DNA of 64,000 bases from Paguma larvata (GCA_030068075.1 CM057825.1:78755123-78819122), one strand, 5' to 3'; shown: positions 1 to 12,149, counted from the first letter of the stretch. Numbers and translations are program-made. The notes: generated from the sequence alone by a model not told the origin.

Positions 1-229
1 CCTTGTTCAAGGAAACACACAAGTTGAGAAGGAGAAAGATCACTGTGTTGTTAAGAAAGCATTCTCTATAACAATTATATACTAAAGGATAATTAAATGG
101 ATATTAATGCATTGTCCTTACACGTGAGAAAGTCTTATTCTGACAAAATCTCACTTCTTGTGAGTCCTTGAATACACCAACACGTTATCTTTCCAGGGTC
201 TTCACACAGCAAATGCTTTCTGGAGAAAT
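1..229. other. unassigned sequence
   Basis: AT-rich DNA with no repeat, frame or motif that I can support. Confidence 0.4.
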
Positions 230-530
230 TCAGATGGCTGGTTCCTCATCTCGTTGACATTTTTACATAAAAGAAGTTTTCCCTGACTGCCCTATATAAA
301 AGAGCAATCACTCACCTCTCCATCCCTCATTATTCCAATTATCTTGCTTAATTTTTCTTATTTAATAAAACACATTAATTAGTTTTTGCTCCTAGAATAT
401 AACATCTTGAAAGTAGTGACTTGATTTTGTTCCTTGCTATAGCTGTAGGGCCTAGAATAGTGCCTGGGACATGAATAGTAGATGCTTAATAAATAATTTT
501 TGAATGAATAAATAAAAGAATGAATAAAAT
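230..530 (+). repeat. L2 LINE, 3' end
   Basis: The order of landmarks is that of an L2 3' end: a 'ttccctgactgccctat' block, an AT-rich block, 'gcctagaatagtgcctggg', 'gatgcttaataaataa', and a terminal GAATGAATAA-type repeat. It is a diverged, non-functional fragment of an ancient mammalian element. Confidence 0.7.
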
Positions 531-914
531 CCTTAAAAATAAAATAGGAAATGTGAATGAGGAGATAGTACAGTTAGATGGACCCAAATGGTGTTCTCCA
601 GTGAATCCACACTAATATAAGAGAGGTCCAATAGCAAATAACTGGCCTCCATCCATTCCTGACACTGTACTTAACAATATTTCTATAACGGCGGCCTGCA
701 TAAAGTCAAGCTATGATTTCTCAACTTGGTTATCTTTTAACTGAAGGAATAATGATAGGATTCTTTTTAAAAAGCTTGAATGATAAGAAAAAAGTAGAGT
801 AAATATAAATTTCTGTATTTTAGAGTCCATATATTTATGGGAACCAACTTAACAATGGTATGTGAAAAAGGTGTGAAAATTTGCATAGTTGTGTATTTTC
901 ATTCTCATCTCACT
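531..914. other. unassigned AT-rich sequence
   Basis: No gene or recognised repeat. Short poly-A-like and AT-rich stretches only. Confidence 0.4.
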
Positions 915-1460
915 TACCAATTAGGTCCAAGCTAGCTGCTAAATACCATGCAAGACAGACATAGATGAATAATATGGTCCCTACTTTCAAGGAACTTACA
1001 GTCTATTTAAAAATACATAAGTAGATATATTTTATATATGTAGAAATCTCTTGACTCTTAGTACAAAAAAAGCTAATATTGGGGATGAAGGTAGAGCAGT
1101 TACATCAATCTAAGGTTTCAAGAAAGAGTTCCTGATGGAAAGGATACATGAACTTGGTCTTAAAGGACAAGCCCATGTTGGGCAGGTAAAGAAAGATGAG
1201 GATTGCATTCCAGGCAGAGGGAATAGAACGGGCAAGGACAGGGCCATGATACAACTCAGACATACCACCAGTAACACAGTATTTCCAGAGCATGGAATTT
1301 CTGAGAATCTGAACTTTTCTTGATAAGCACTGGGAAGTTACTGAAGGAATCCGAACAAGGCGATGGTTCATGGAGGATATATTTAGAGGGGGAAAACTAG
1401 AGACAGAGAGTATTCAAAAGACCATGGCAATAGTCTAGAAAGGTTAAGATGGGTGCCTAA
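915..1460 (-). repeat. L2 LINE fragment
   Basis: On the plus strand it reads as reverse-complement L2: 'aaggaacttacagtct', a 'cttggtcttaaaggac' block, 'cattccaggcagaggg' and 'ggacagggccatgat' in the expected order. The short open frames here on both strands are by-products of this old element. Confidence 0.6.
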
Positions 1461-4400
1461 ATTAACACCATGAGAATCAAGACTGAGAAGAGAACACACA
1501 AAAGAATATCAAAGAACTTCTATGCCTAAAGAATGTTGATCATGGGTAGGAAAGAATCAAATTTAATTCCAGGCTTCCAGTAAATATAAGTTGTTGGAAT
1601 AACCAATACCACCCTTGACAGTGAACTATTTATTAAAAAAATAGAATTTAGATGAGTGGTTTTTAACATTTCTCTAATCGTTCATGCTATCTATAAAACA
1701 GTTTTGAATATATCCTCAAATATGTATATTTCTCCACTTACAAATGTACATGAACAACTAAACTGATATATTTATGGATCATAGTAAAAATACAAAAATT
1801 AGAAATTATAAATGTGAGATAAAAATATAAAGAATGAAATAAATATAAATAGAACTTTTAATATATTCTTCTTCTACCAGGTCTAGAATAATGTAAAGAA
1901 TAATATCATTTCATGTGCACCAGTCTGTTGATTCTCACACCATTCTGGGGACATTGACAAAGGAAGCACATTGTGATTCTAGAAGATGGCCAGGATGAGG
2001 AAAGATGTGGAAATTTTATCAGGTCACCGTGTGCATTTGAGCCAGGAAAACAAAACAAAGGGAAGACAATAATGGCTACCTTCAGAGTAAAGGCAGAGAT
2101 TGTTCTCAGTTCTTCTACCACATGTTTCTCTGTCCTTATTATTCATAAAAGACAATACTAGCCTGACTAGTAACAGGATACGACCCTGACAGAGGCATAT
2201 GTGCTAGAAAGCAGTAATACTGTGGTTTCAAAGGTTACTACTTACTACTTACGTGTGGCTTTTTGCTCTTCATGCCTCCATGCCATCGATGCAGTAAATT
2301 CCCTAGGAGCAGATGCAAGAAAACCAGCCCAGATTCCTTTCCCTCACTTCTATGATGGTATTCCAGCAGCATGAGTGGTAAAAACCACCAGCTCCATCCT
2401 GATGCCCACTCCAATTTTTCCTTGCTCATGCTCTGGCACTCTCATCTCCTCTATCACCTGTTCACTAGTAAGATTTGGATTTGGGCATGGGACAGAGTAA
2501 GGTTCTCCTTTTGCCTTTGGACCAAATTATTTGAGCTTTTCAATGGTGTTTTGAGAAGAAGCCAAGCTAAGAATAAAGTTGTTCTGTGTTCTCATTTCCT
2601 GTATAGCTCCTCAGAAATTCCATAGGGAAAAGAACTGACTGATCTAGGGCTAGGTTGAGTACTCCTGAGTCCTCAAGCCAGCTAGTTATACCTCAACCCT
2701 GACACTACCTTCCACACAAACGTATAAATGCCAGTTGTGTAAAAGAGGGAGAAAGTATACTATAATGATTTAACAGAATTTTGAGTTCTTATAGGCAGAT
2801 AAAATTTACTAGCAACAAGGCAAAACTTTCCAAAAATCACTCTCCCCAAAATGATTTGCTTTAGAGATGATAAAATGGATGTTAGAAAGAGAAGATCAAC
2901 AGAAGACTGGGTTAGTAGTAAGAATGGATAAATATTAGACTCAGCTTTGCCAATAATTAGCTTTCATATTGTAACGCTGGGTTTCAGTACTTGTACTTGA
3001 TGACCATCAAGAACCCTTCGGCTCTGTATTGAATTGTTGTGCATCTAAAACATGCCTGAACACACAGCTCAGAGACTTTTAACTAACTGGGGCATGTTTT
3101 TATTTGTGTTTTGTTTTGTTTTGTTTTAATTAGCCTCCTAAATAATTCTACCTTGAACACTGTACCCTTGTTCATTTGTTCTTTTCAAAAAATTTTTCAA
3201 CTTGTGTTTGCTGATTTGTTTCTGGGAGCTAAGGCTCTAGAGCTGCCCTTGGCCCTCCCATATCTGCATCCTAAGAATTGTGAAGATAAATGGTTGTTGA
3301 AAAGTATTTCCTGTAATTTCTTCTGATTATGGATGGTAGACCTAGTTTCAATGGTTTTAATTTTGCTTTTAATCAAGAAATGAATATCAACTAGTAAACA
3401 CTTTCTTTTCCCTATGTGGCTGGAGACCAAGATACATGTATTTTTATACATTGCTAATTATGTTATACAGAGGATATATTTACAATATTCTTTTCACTGA
3501 ATGCTGGATTCTCATTTCCAGAATTTTTTGAATGCCATGTATTTCGTCAGAAGACAAGAATAAACAATCTTGTAATACATGATGGTTCAATAGAGTTAAA
3601 AGAGCTCTAGGCTATTTATAGCAATTAGACCGTAAAGAGAGAAACAAGCCATATGTACATTTATTATGTCCATAAAATATAACATATGGCAATAAATTCT
3701 GACAGTGATGGCGGGACTATTTGCATGTCACATGTCAGCGTGCACCACTGGCATTAATGAATAGGATTTGTCACAATCCTGTCACAATGGGATTTCTTTT
3801 TGGATCTGGGAAGGGACATATTGTCTTAATAAATATTAGCCATGGTTAATACTGGATGACATCTTAGGGACAGAGATGAACATGTCCTTATCTCACCTTT
3901 CTTAGTTTCCAGTTCATTCATAACAATTCCCAGGGATGCAAAGAGACACTTCTCACTCAAGCCTTATTCCACACTCAGATGCCAGAAGAAGCTTCTGCTT
4001 CCCAGAGTCTCCTATATCAGCAGAAGCAAACCCTATTCCTGGGGACCTTGGCCCCAATTATTAAGTCATTGGCAGAAATACCACTTAGTTGCAGCTTCTT
4101 CTTCACCTGGCAGAGCAGCGCTGTGCACCATGGCCCTGATGGTGAAGTAAGAAGCTTTGCTTTCCCCCTTCCACACAGTCTGCTATCCAGAGTGCACCAT
4201 GCCAGGTGACAGGAAAGACAAAAATATGGCAACTGAAGAATCAGAAAATGTGGTCCATCCTCTGAGGGAGTTAGAATGCAATTAAGAGGTGGAACATACA
4301 TAAAATAACTATGAGAAGACCCAAAACTTTGTTATTTATAATCTCTCACTGAATTCAAAGGAGGATGGGTACTAGTAATGGTTGAGTATGGTAGAATCCT

Positions 4401-4660
4401 GACTCTCAATAATGGCCTTGGACAAATTCAGCATTAGCAGTGAGTGGAAGCATTCAAGATCAGCGATGCTTTGTGAGAAGGGGAGACAGGAAAGCGGGAG
4501 GGGAAAGCACCCAGTGGATAGAAGGCGGAAAGCCCGAGCTAAGAAGGCAAGGCTCTTATATCATCTAATGAGAGTTCTTCCTGGAAAGGAGCCTCCTGCT
4601 TCCAGACTGAGGAGACAGAAAGGGGAAATAGATAAATGGAGGGGGTGAAATGTAAGGGTT
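1461..4660. other. unassigned intergenic or intronic sequence
   Basis: No gene or clearly recognised repeat. The open frames are at most 94 codons and resemble no family I know. A possible conserved non-coding block at about 3690-3800 is listed separately. Confidence 0.4.
3685..3800. promoter_or_regulatory. candidate conserved regulatory block (tentative)
   Basis: An octamer ATTTGCAT at 3719-3726, a homeodomain-like ATTAATGA at 3753-3760, and two copies of GTCACAAT at 3770-3777 and 3781-3788 (11-bp spacing, containing the SOX-like ACAAT core) lie close together, and CpGs are retained in AT-rich DNA. This is inference from motif density only. Confidence 0.25.
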
Positions 4661-4661
4661 A

Positions 4662-4919
4662 AAAGATATTCTTTCAGGGACGCCTCGGTGGCTCAGTCAA
4701 TTAAGCATCCAACTCCTGCTTGAGTCATGATCTCATGGTTCATAGGTTCAAACACTGAGTTAGGCTCTGTACTGACAGCTCAGAGTCTGGAACCTGCTTC
4801 AGATTCTGTGTCTCTCTCTCTCTCTGCCCTTCCCCCACCTGCTCGCTCTTTCTCTCTCTCTCTCTCTCTCTCTCGCAAAAATAATAAACATTTAAAAAAA
4901 TGTTAAAGATGTTCTTTCA
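4662..4919 (+). mobile_element. Can-SINE (felid SINEC type) with target-site duplications
   Basis: tRNA-derived carnivore SINE. It has a tRNA-like head with 'cggtggctcagtcaattaag', the middle 'ctgacagctcagagtctgg', a long CT-rich stretch (about 4810-4874) and an A-rich tail. The flanking duplication is aaagatattctttca at 4662-4676 and aaagatgttctttca at 4905-4919 (one mismatch). The element body is 4677-4904. Confidence 0.93.
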
Positions 4920-5219
4920 ATGCATGATGTAAAACCCATCTTCTTCTTCCCTATATGACTAGTGGTTATAATCTTCATTCCTCAGGACATTGTGAAGTCG
5001 ATTCTCTTGGGAAGAATTGCAAAGACTTGCTGATTCCTCATGGAATACTTGAGTGAGAAAAAAGCTGATGTTACTTATGTGTATCTGATATCCAGTCTAC
5101 AGTGGAAGTATCACAAGACAATAAGTTGGCAGGTGTTTGACTTCTATTGGCCCATCAAAGCTCCATTCAAATTACAATCTAATTCAAGAAATCTCAATTT
5201 AAAGTAGATTCTCTATCCT
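4920..5219. other. unassigned sequence
   Basis: Nothing supportable seen. Confidence 0.4.
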
Positions 5220-5432
5220 CAGAGGTCCTGTATTATTTCATCTGTACCTCTTTTGTAGCACTTATCATTACTACCTGTGCCACTCATTGCTTACTACTTT
5301 GTAATCTCTCCTTCAAAATTGTACATTTCTTGAGGACATGATGTATCTGAGGCATAATTTGCAACTTCACATTACCTAGCAGAGGGCTTAAATGCAGTAA
5401 ATATTTGCTGAATGAATAAGTATATTTATGAA
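5220..5432 (+). repeat. L2 LINE, 3' end
   Basis: Contains the L2 end landmarks 'cttgaggacatgatgtatct', 'cctagcagagggcttaaatg' and 'taaatatttgctgaatgaat'. The next 150 bases (about 5500-5580) hold a 'ggtaacttttgagctgg' block that looks like a reverse-oriented piece of L2. Confidence 0.65.
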
Positions 5433-5591
5433 TGTTGAAACAATATAGTACACATGATATATGTATATCCTGAAGAGGCTTTGTATACACAGGTAATCAG
5501 GCTGAATTGGAATTGATCAGGCAAGGCACTTAGGAAGAGGTAACTTTTGAGCTGGTTCGTAAAAAAATGGTGAACTTAGATCAATGTGGAT

Positions 5592-5845
5592 CATGAACAG
5601 CATTCTTTATTTTTTAATTTTTTTTAGCGTTTTTATTTTATTTTTGAGAGACATAGAGACAGAGAGTGAGCAAGGGAAGGGCAGAGAGAGAGGGAGATAC
5701 AGAATCTGAAGCAGGCTCCAGGCTCTGAGCCATCATCACAGAGCCCAACACGGGGCTTGAACTCACAGACCGTGAGATCATGACCTGAGCTAAAGTCAGC
5801 TGCTTAACCGACTGAGCCACCTAGGCACCCCATGAACAGCATTCT
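5592..5845 (-). mobile_element. Can-SINE (felid SINEC type), minus strand
   Basis: Reads as the reverse complement: an A/T-rich tail on the left, a GA-rich stretch, 'aggctccaggctctgagcc', and the tRNA-like head ending 'actgagccacctaggcaccc'. The perfect 15-bp duplication catgaacagcattct flanks it at 5592-5606 and 5831-5845. The body is 5607-5830. The 60-codon minus frame here is SINE-derived. Confidence 0.95.
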
Positions 5846-6299
5846 AAGAGAAAAGAATAGCATCACTATAAAAAGCACTGACCACCATGATGCATGGATG
5901 TAGCTCTGTACTTAGAACAATCTCCACTCTTTTCCCCTAGAGAGGCAAAACTAGGCCCTAGTCCTCTTGGGTTGAAGCAGAGTACTGTGGCATGAGATAA
6001 GGAATAATAAAAGTTACTAATCTGCCCTAGGGAAAAAAAAATGACAACCATCCACACACATATATAATCTTTTAAGAATAGGAGTGAAACATATACTAAA
6101 AATATAAGGCACTACCATTATTAAACAACTCCAAGAATATTGTATGATCCCCTTTCAAAAGCACAGCAACCTATATCCCATGTTAATTTAGTCTATTACT
6201 AGCTGCTATAATCTAGGGCAATTACAGTAGCAAAACCAGAGCTGCTTAGATGTAAACAAATGATCTGCTAGACTAAACCAACTTGTTAGAAACCCACTA
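5846..6299. other. unassigned sequence
   Basis: No gene or clear repeat seen. Confidence 0.4.
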
Positions 6300-6830
6300 A
6301 TTTTATTCAGCATTCATTTATTCAAATATTCATTGAATCTCAAATACACATAAAATATTGTACTAAACAATTTGGGAAACACATACAAGTTTAAGAAAAG
6401 ATCCTTGTCCTCACAGAAATTACAGTCTGAAAGATAATTATGTAGGTACAAGTAAAAGATTTACATAACATCTGTTCCATGTGAATGTAAGTAAACCATT
6501 TAGGAAGGACTTTCAGAGAAGGGGCAAATCACAGCTAAAGTGTTGCATGGAAAAGGTGGCCTCTGGTCTAGGACTTAAAGGAGAATATGGCTACATAGTG
6601 TTGTAGAAAGAGCATTCCAAATCAACAGTAAGACATTAGTAAAAATACACTGGGGTAGGTACATAGTTATTCCCAGAGTACTAACTATCCAAAATTCTAG
6701 ACTCATTGGAATGGAAGGTGAATATGGAGAACAGAAAACAAAGAAAAAAAGAAAAATGGATTGGGCACAGATTATATAAGGGATTTTTCTGCTAGTCCCA
6801 AGAACTATTCCATGCATAAGACCTTTCAAC
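6300..6830 (-). repeat. L2 LINE fragment
   Basis: Reverse-complement L2 landmarks in order: 'attcatttattcaaatattc', 'gatccttgtcctcacagaaa', 'aggaaggactttcagagaag', 'ggtctaggacttaaagg' and 'agagcattccaaatcaac'. Diverged fossil. Confidence 0.6.
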
Positions 6831-8160
6831 AGCTCAGGCAGTCATAGAGATTTTCCCATGACTGGAATATACCTGCATTATTGAAAACAGCTGTTTGGTT
6901 TCTCTTGGGTAACTTTCCAATTTATTACCTTGAAGCATGGATTGTTTTCATTTTCAAAAAAGAATTCAAAACCATACAACATTATATCATGATATATTCC
7001 TTGAAGATTCTGATAGTATCTTTTAGATATTCAAAAGCAAGGAAATTCCATTTAACTACCCCAAGTTAATTTATTCTGTAAATAGTTAGCATAATCTTTA
7101 CAGTGGCAAAACCTGAATCTCTGAAGTCGATAAATGAAGGCTATTGTATCATCCATAATTTACATTTCCAGATTATAGCCAGAGTAATGGAACCCTTTAG
7201 GATTATTAAAATGCATTTTGTACAGTGTATTTATTACCTGGCACTTCTTATTTATGACTCACAGAAAGACGAAGCTAAGCGAAATAAAACACAAACTAAA
7301 CTTTCACTAGAATAATAAGATCCCATTCAATCTCTTAGCCAAATACACTTTTATTAGGTTTTAAATGGTTGTGTTGGTTTGATTTTTAGGAGCAATGTTT
7401 TTCACTTTACCTATCTTGGAGACCCTTTTAAAACAAACTAATTTAGCATAAAGAAAACATTGTATGTAGGTCTTGGAGCTAAACCATATTATTTAAACCA
7501 CCTGGTGGGTAAAGGTCCCTTTGACGTGAAATCACAAGTAGCAAATGATTTCAAGTCTGAGAGAATTATTAATGGCCATGCTAAGGCTGGCCGACTTGTT
7601 GGTCTGGCATTATCTTAGTAATTAAGCACTATCCTCACTTAACCCAGAACGAAGTCCTAAAAAAAGAACATCGTCCTCCAGCCACTAACTGAATTATTGC
7701 CATTTCCCACTTACATAGTATGGCAGAACTTCCGTTATGGCTTTTCTGCTCTCAGAATATTGTTCTCACTCAAATTAGAGCAAATTACAGAACATGCCTT
7801 CCTCAAAGTGCTTCCATTCACTGATGCCATGGCCTTCTCGGGCGTACAGAGAAATAAACATGCCTTCCTCCACTCAGAGGCTCTGACTCCATCATTTCTT
7901 CTCCAGTGAGTGTTTTCTCATGCCACACCATCTTGGCAAAGAAGAGGAGCAATGAGATCACTTTATCTATCTAGTTAATTTTCCTACTGATACAACCTCA
8001 GAGTATGCAAAACTTTCCCACTTCCAGGTCAAATCCTGCTTCTTTCAGAAAATTCTCTGGGGTGCTGCTTGGAAAAGCAGCATTCCTTTAGACGTGGCTG
8101 CTTCAATGCCTCCTGCCATGACGGTCTGCATGGCTTCACTGGACCAAGATGTCATCCACA
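6831..8160. other. unassigned sequence
   Basis: No gene or repeat that I can name. A possible conserved block at 7490-7640 is listed separately. Confidence 0.4.
7490..7640. promoter_or_regulatory. candidate conserved regulatory block (tentative)
   Basis: Contains a CRE-like TGACGTGA at 7522-7529, a homeodomain-like AATTATTAATGG around 7564-7575, and two CpGs (in TGACGTGA and GGCCGACT) in otherwise AT-rich DNA. No repeat explains it. Motif density is the only evidence. Confidence 0.25.
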
Positions 8161-8164
8161 GAAA

Positions 8165-8345
8165 TGGAGTGGGCCCTAGAGTCTGTGTGGCCAGATATTT
8201 ATACTTCACGCCATCATTACCAGCTTTGTGATGGTAATGAGCACAATTTCTCTGTACTTCAGATTTCTCATCTGAAAAGTGGGTATAAACATAATACCTA
8301 CCTCAAATAACATACAGAGTCATAATAAATGAATATTATTCTCAT
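8165..8345 (+). repeat. MIR SINE
   Basis: Follows the MIR core: 'ccagctttgtgatgg', 'cttcagatttctcatctg', 'aaaagtgggtataaac' and 'aatacctacctcaaata'. Ancient mammalian tRNA-derived SINE, diverged. Confidence 0.65.
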
Positions 8346-8689
8346 TGTTTTATATGGCCCCCACTTCCCAGTTAGACATTAGCTCTGAAGCTAAGTCAGA
8401 GAGCAATCTGGTTGTCTGACTCAATAACTGTACTCGAAATTGTCCTTCCTGTCCATCAGCTGTACATCAGCTTTGAGCAAAATCACGTTCCATGAATTCC
8501 CCATCATTCTTCTTTCAACAGGAGGATGAATTCCTTCTGTTTACAAAGAGGACCCTGGGACACCCTCCCGATCAGTTTTGCTTATTTGGCCTAGGCTCTC
8601 ACACTGGAATCTCTTATTGCACTGAATTGAAGCCAGAAATACTTAGGAATGACTTCAGAAAAATACAGTGTCAGGGCATGGAATGGGAT

Positions 8690-8871
8690 GAACAAATTAA
8701 TTGAGAGCACTGCACAGTGTAGCCACTGCCTGCATATGGTGGGTTCACTACTGTCACCAGGAATCTTGAGCAAGTTACTTAACCTCTCTGGTCCTCAGTT
8801 CCTCTATCTTCAAATGTGGATAATGGTAATAATCTCATAGGATTAACATGACTGTAAAAGAAGTTAATATG
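8690..8871 (+). repeat. MIR SINE, 5' part, split by a retrocopy
   Basis: MIR core text is clear ('gagcaagttacttaacctct', 'ggtcctcagttcctctatct', 'aatctcataggattaa'). It stops at 8871 where the ATP5MF retrocopy begins, and its 3' end resumes at 9243. The last 16 bases are the left target-site duplication. Confidence 0.7.
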
Positions 8872-9242
8872 GAACACCCGGGACTCCAAGATGGCTTCCC
8901 CTGTACTGGTGAGGGAGAAGAAGCTCCTGGATGTCAAACTAGGAGAGCCGCCAAGCTGGATACTGATGCAGGATTTCACCTCTAAATGCACTGCTGGAGT
9001 GTTTCAAAGCAGTTACTACCAGTATTACAAGTATGTCAATGTGAAGAAGGGAGGCATTGCTGGGATTTCTGTGGTGCTGAAGCTTCTTGTGCTTTTCAAC
9101 TACTGTCACAGTTACAAGCACCCTGAAGAGGACCTGGTGTGGAGGCACATTCTGACCGTGACCTTTGCCTGGCACCCTCGAATCCTTTCATATCCTAATT
9201 GAAAATTAACACCCAATAAAGATGACTTGTACATGAAAAAAA
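8872..9242 (+). pseudogene. ATP5MF: processed pseudogene of ATP synthase membrane subunit f (ATP5MF, formerly ATP5J2)
   Basis: The parent gene encodes a small single-membrane-span subunit of the mitochondrial F1Fo-ATP synthase. An open frame starts at ATG 8891 and runs 103 codons to 9202. Residues 1-77 match the family: an EKKLLDVKLGEPPSWILM block at about residues 9-26, YYQYYKYVNVKKGGIAGIS at about 42-60, then a hydrophobic stretch and SYKH. After SYKH (about residue 74) the family's basic C-terminus and stop are missing, and the frame runs on through what looks like former 3' UTR. An AATAAA signal lies at 9215-9220, followed by an A-rich tail to about 9240. There are no introns. Imperfect direct repeats of 16 bp (8856-8871 and 9243-9258, 13 matches) flank it. 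Together these are the hallmarks of L1-mediated retroposition. No promoter is visible, so I judge it non-functional. Confidence 0.9.
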
Positions 9243-9310
9243 GAAAGCAGTTGATATGTGAAAGTGCTTAGAACAGTACCCAACACATGAATACCTGTTA
9301 TCATTTGTTT
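9243..9310 (+). repeat. MIR SINE, 3' part, right of the retrocopy
   Basis: 'gtgaaagtgcttagaacagt' and 'cccaacacatgaatacctgt' continue the MIR that breaks off at 8871. The first 16 bases are the right target-site duplication of the ATP5MF retrocopy. Confidence 0.65.
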
Positions 9311-9316
9311 TAAAAC

Positions 9317-9540
9317 ATAAGCATTTAGCCTGGGTGGCTCAGTCAGCTGAGTGGCCAACTCTTGATTTCAGCTTAGGTCATGATCTGTGGTCATAAGATC
9401 GAGTCCCTCATTGGGCTCTGCACTGGGCATGGAGCCTTCTTGGGATTCTCTCCCTCTCTCTCTCTACCACTCCCTTGCTCTCTCTCTCTCTCCAAATAAA
9501 TAAAATTAAAAAAAAATAAAACAATCATTCATAAGCTTTA
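9317..9540 (+). mobile_element. Can-SINE, older type
   Basis: Head 'cctgggtggctcagtcagct', middle 'gcatggagccttcttgggat' (the older carnivore-wide version rather than the CAGCTCAGAGCC version), CT-rich stretch, and A-rich tail. Short flanking repeat ataagcattta at 9317-9327 and ataagcttta at 9531-9540. Confidence 0.85.
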
Positions 9541-9544
9541 AAGT

Positions 9545-9800
9545 TAAGTCTAGGTTTGAATCCAGGTATTCCACTTTCAAACTCTGTAGTCTTAGATGAT
9601 GAGAAGGATAACTAATATTTACTTAAATTACTAACCATTTATATATATTACCTAATTTTATTTCATAACCATCCTATAAGTATTGTTATTGTACTCAGTT
9701 TACAAATAAGGCAACTAAAATCGAGAAGGAATTTGTAATTACTAAAAGGTATAGAGTTGGCTATTGACCAAATCAGTTATCTCCCTATATGCTTACCACT
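9545..9800 (-). repeat. MIR-like SINE
   Basis: Reverse-MIR order: 'taatatttacttaaatta', 'attacctaattttatttca', 'taaccatcctataagtattg', 'cagtttacaaataaggcaac'. Heavily diverged. Confidence 0.5.
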
Positions 9801-11559
9801 GAATAATACTGCTTCTCCATGTTATATACTAACCACCTTGCAATAACCTAAATAGTCAAAAAAAAAAAAAGGACCATAATTAAAATGCAAACCATAACGC
9901 AGTGCATGAGAAGCATTAAGAATTTCCCAGAAACAGTGCACATGTGAAGCGTGGAAGCTGGCATGTTGAAGCATACCACAGGAGTCACCGAGGGAGCATT
10001 CTTTCATAGCTCTTGGTCAGCTCTTTACAGACCTGCACTAGGGCAGGCCTAATGGCATGGCCTCTGTGTGCTAATCAAAAGCTTTTAACAATAGTTAAAC
10101 TTATACCTCTAAAACACTAAGTGCATCCAAGGGCCCTGTAAACACGAACCAAAATGTCTTTTTCACACTTGGTATTATTTGCTGACACCACTCTGAAGGA
10201 AATGAAATGCAGACTTAAATATGCTCTGGGAAACACTTCCTCTCCCTGGGACTCACCCCTGCAGTACTGGGGTAAACAGTCTTACTCTGTTTTAACACTG
10301 CTCAAAGGCTTTAGTTGCTCAAAGATGTGTGGAGGCAACATGAGCAATGTGGTGGGCCAAGCAGCCGGGAAGCAGAATTCGAGGGAAAACACGCCCTGGG
10401 TGAGGAATGCACCATCCTTCTGAAACATCTTGCCTGAGAGTTTATAAATGGAATGGATCCAACCTCCCCCTTTATAACAAGAAAAGCTCTATAGTGCCAA
10501 GGGGCATATAGGAACAATAATTTTGTTGTGCTGCAAGGGTGGAGACTATAAATAAATGGGATCTCAAAAGCCATATAGAAGTGGGAGAATTGAAAGAAAA
10601 GAAAAGTAAATGGAAAACCTGAGGGGGAAAGATAAGACTGGGGAGAGAGAACAAAGAAGTATAAAGGGAAGTTTTCTTAAGCTTTGTGATTTGGCAATTT
10701 CTGCATCTCCCCATGAAAAACCATAGTGTATGTGCACTACCTGCTATTATTTCTGGTGTGGGCTTTGTATTTTGATAAGGGTGGGGGCATGGGGAAAGTT
10801 TCATGACTAACTTCAGTGCAGCCCAAAGGGGCCCAGCAGTGATAAGCCACTAGAAGTCCGCTAGCTGAACATTTTTTATAAAAAGAATGAAAAAAAAAGG
10901 TGACCTACGAGGCATTCCTAGTGTTGTGAACTGGCCTGTACAACTAGCAAGTTCTCTCTAATAAATATCAGAACGTCTGTGGGCCTTCTCCCCCACAATC
11001 TCATTCCAGGTTACTGTATGGTACAAAGAAATCCTGTATATGGTACGCTACACATGTCACCAATGAAATATAATTTCCAGCAGTTCTTATGTTTATTTAA
11101 AACCCCCAAATGACTTCTGAGATAATGATAGTTGGTGGTTTGTACCTACTGGCCTTCAGAAAGTAAAGTCCTGATTAGTCTTTCATATGTTAACTAAAGA
11201 CCCTTCAGGTACATAGTCTGGAAGAGAAGACTTCAAATGTTACCAGGCATGGATTAACACTGATTTACACTCTCACACATTTATTGTCCTTGGTAAAGTA
11301 TTTTAAAGACAAATTAGTCACTACCACAGTTTATGGTCTTTGGTCCTACAGCTAGTAAGTAGGCTTACTACTTACTACCATTTAAAGGAGTTTATGTTCC
11401 AGAAAGAGAAAAGGACAAGTACACAGATAAAACGGAGTGAGAGAAGCCAGTCCTAAATTTGCAAAGAGTAAAATTGGTATTTGTATTGCTTTAAAATCTC
11501 ATCCTATTTTTTCAGTGAATAAGACAACTGGCTATTGATTTAGGGAAAAAAATTCTGAT
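9801..11559. other. unassigned sequence
   Basis: No gene or repeat family recognised. Frames of up to 110 codons (for example minus strand 10472-10804) have no family signature. A short poly-A run at about 9858-9870 is the only simple sequence. Confidence 0.4.
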
Positions 11560-12130
11560 TCTTCTTTACATGATTGTCTAAAGCAAATTCCAGATGAGTG
11601 GCAATATGCATGAAAACATAAAATGTATACAAATTCTTTAATCTAGCATTTTCCCTTTCAACACTTAAAGAGATAATCACATATGTGAAATATATCTATG
11701 TACAAATATGCATAAGGATTGCCTCATCACAATGGTATGTTAGCAAAAAACATCAGAAACAATTGAAACTCATCAATAGGAAACTGATTAAGCCAATTGG
11801 TATAATTCACCAAAATTGACAGCATCCATCAAGCAAATTGATGTACATTACTGCTGATATGGAAAAATGACCACAATATGTTCAGTGTTTATTAAGATCA
11901 ATAGAGGAAAAAACAATAGTTTTGATTATCTGGATATAAAACTGTAAGCACGTGTGCATATGTGCACACAGTGAGAAAGAAAGTTTGCCTACATGTTAAG
12001 AATGATCTCTGAATGATGGGATCTACAATGACTTTTGCCTTCTTTTGTGCATTTTTGTAAATTCTTCTAAATATTTATGATGAGTACCTATATTATTACA
12101 AGAATCACTGGAAAAAAGTAATACAGGTAT
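11560..12130 (+). repeat. old L1 (L1M type), 3' portion
   Basis: Text typical of the last part of an old L1: 'aaagagataatcacatatgt', 'atgtacaaatatgcataagg', 'aaacaattgaaactcatcaa', 'gctgatatggaaaaatgacc', ending with an AT-rich 3' UTR-like block. No coding capacity remains. Confidence 0.6.
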
Positions 12131-12149
12131 GGCTGGTGATACGGCTTAT

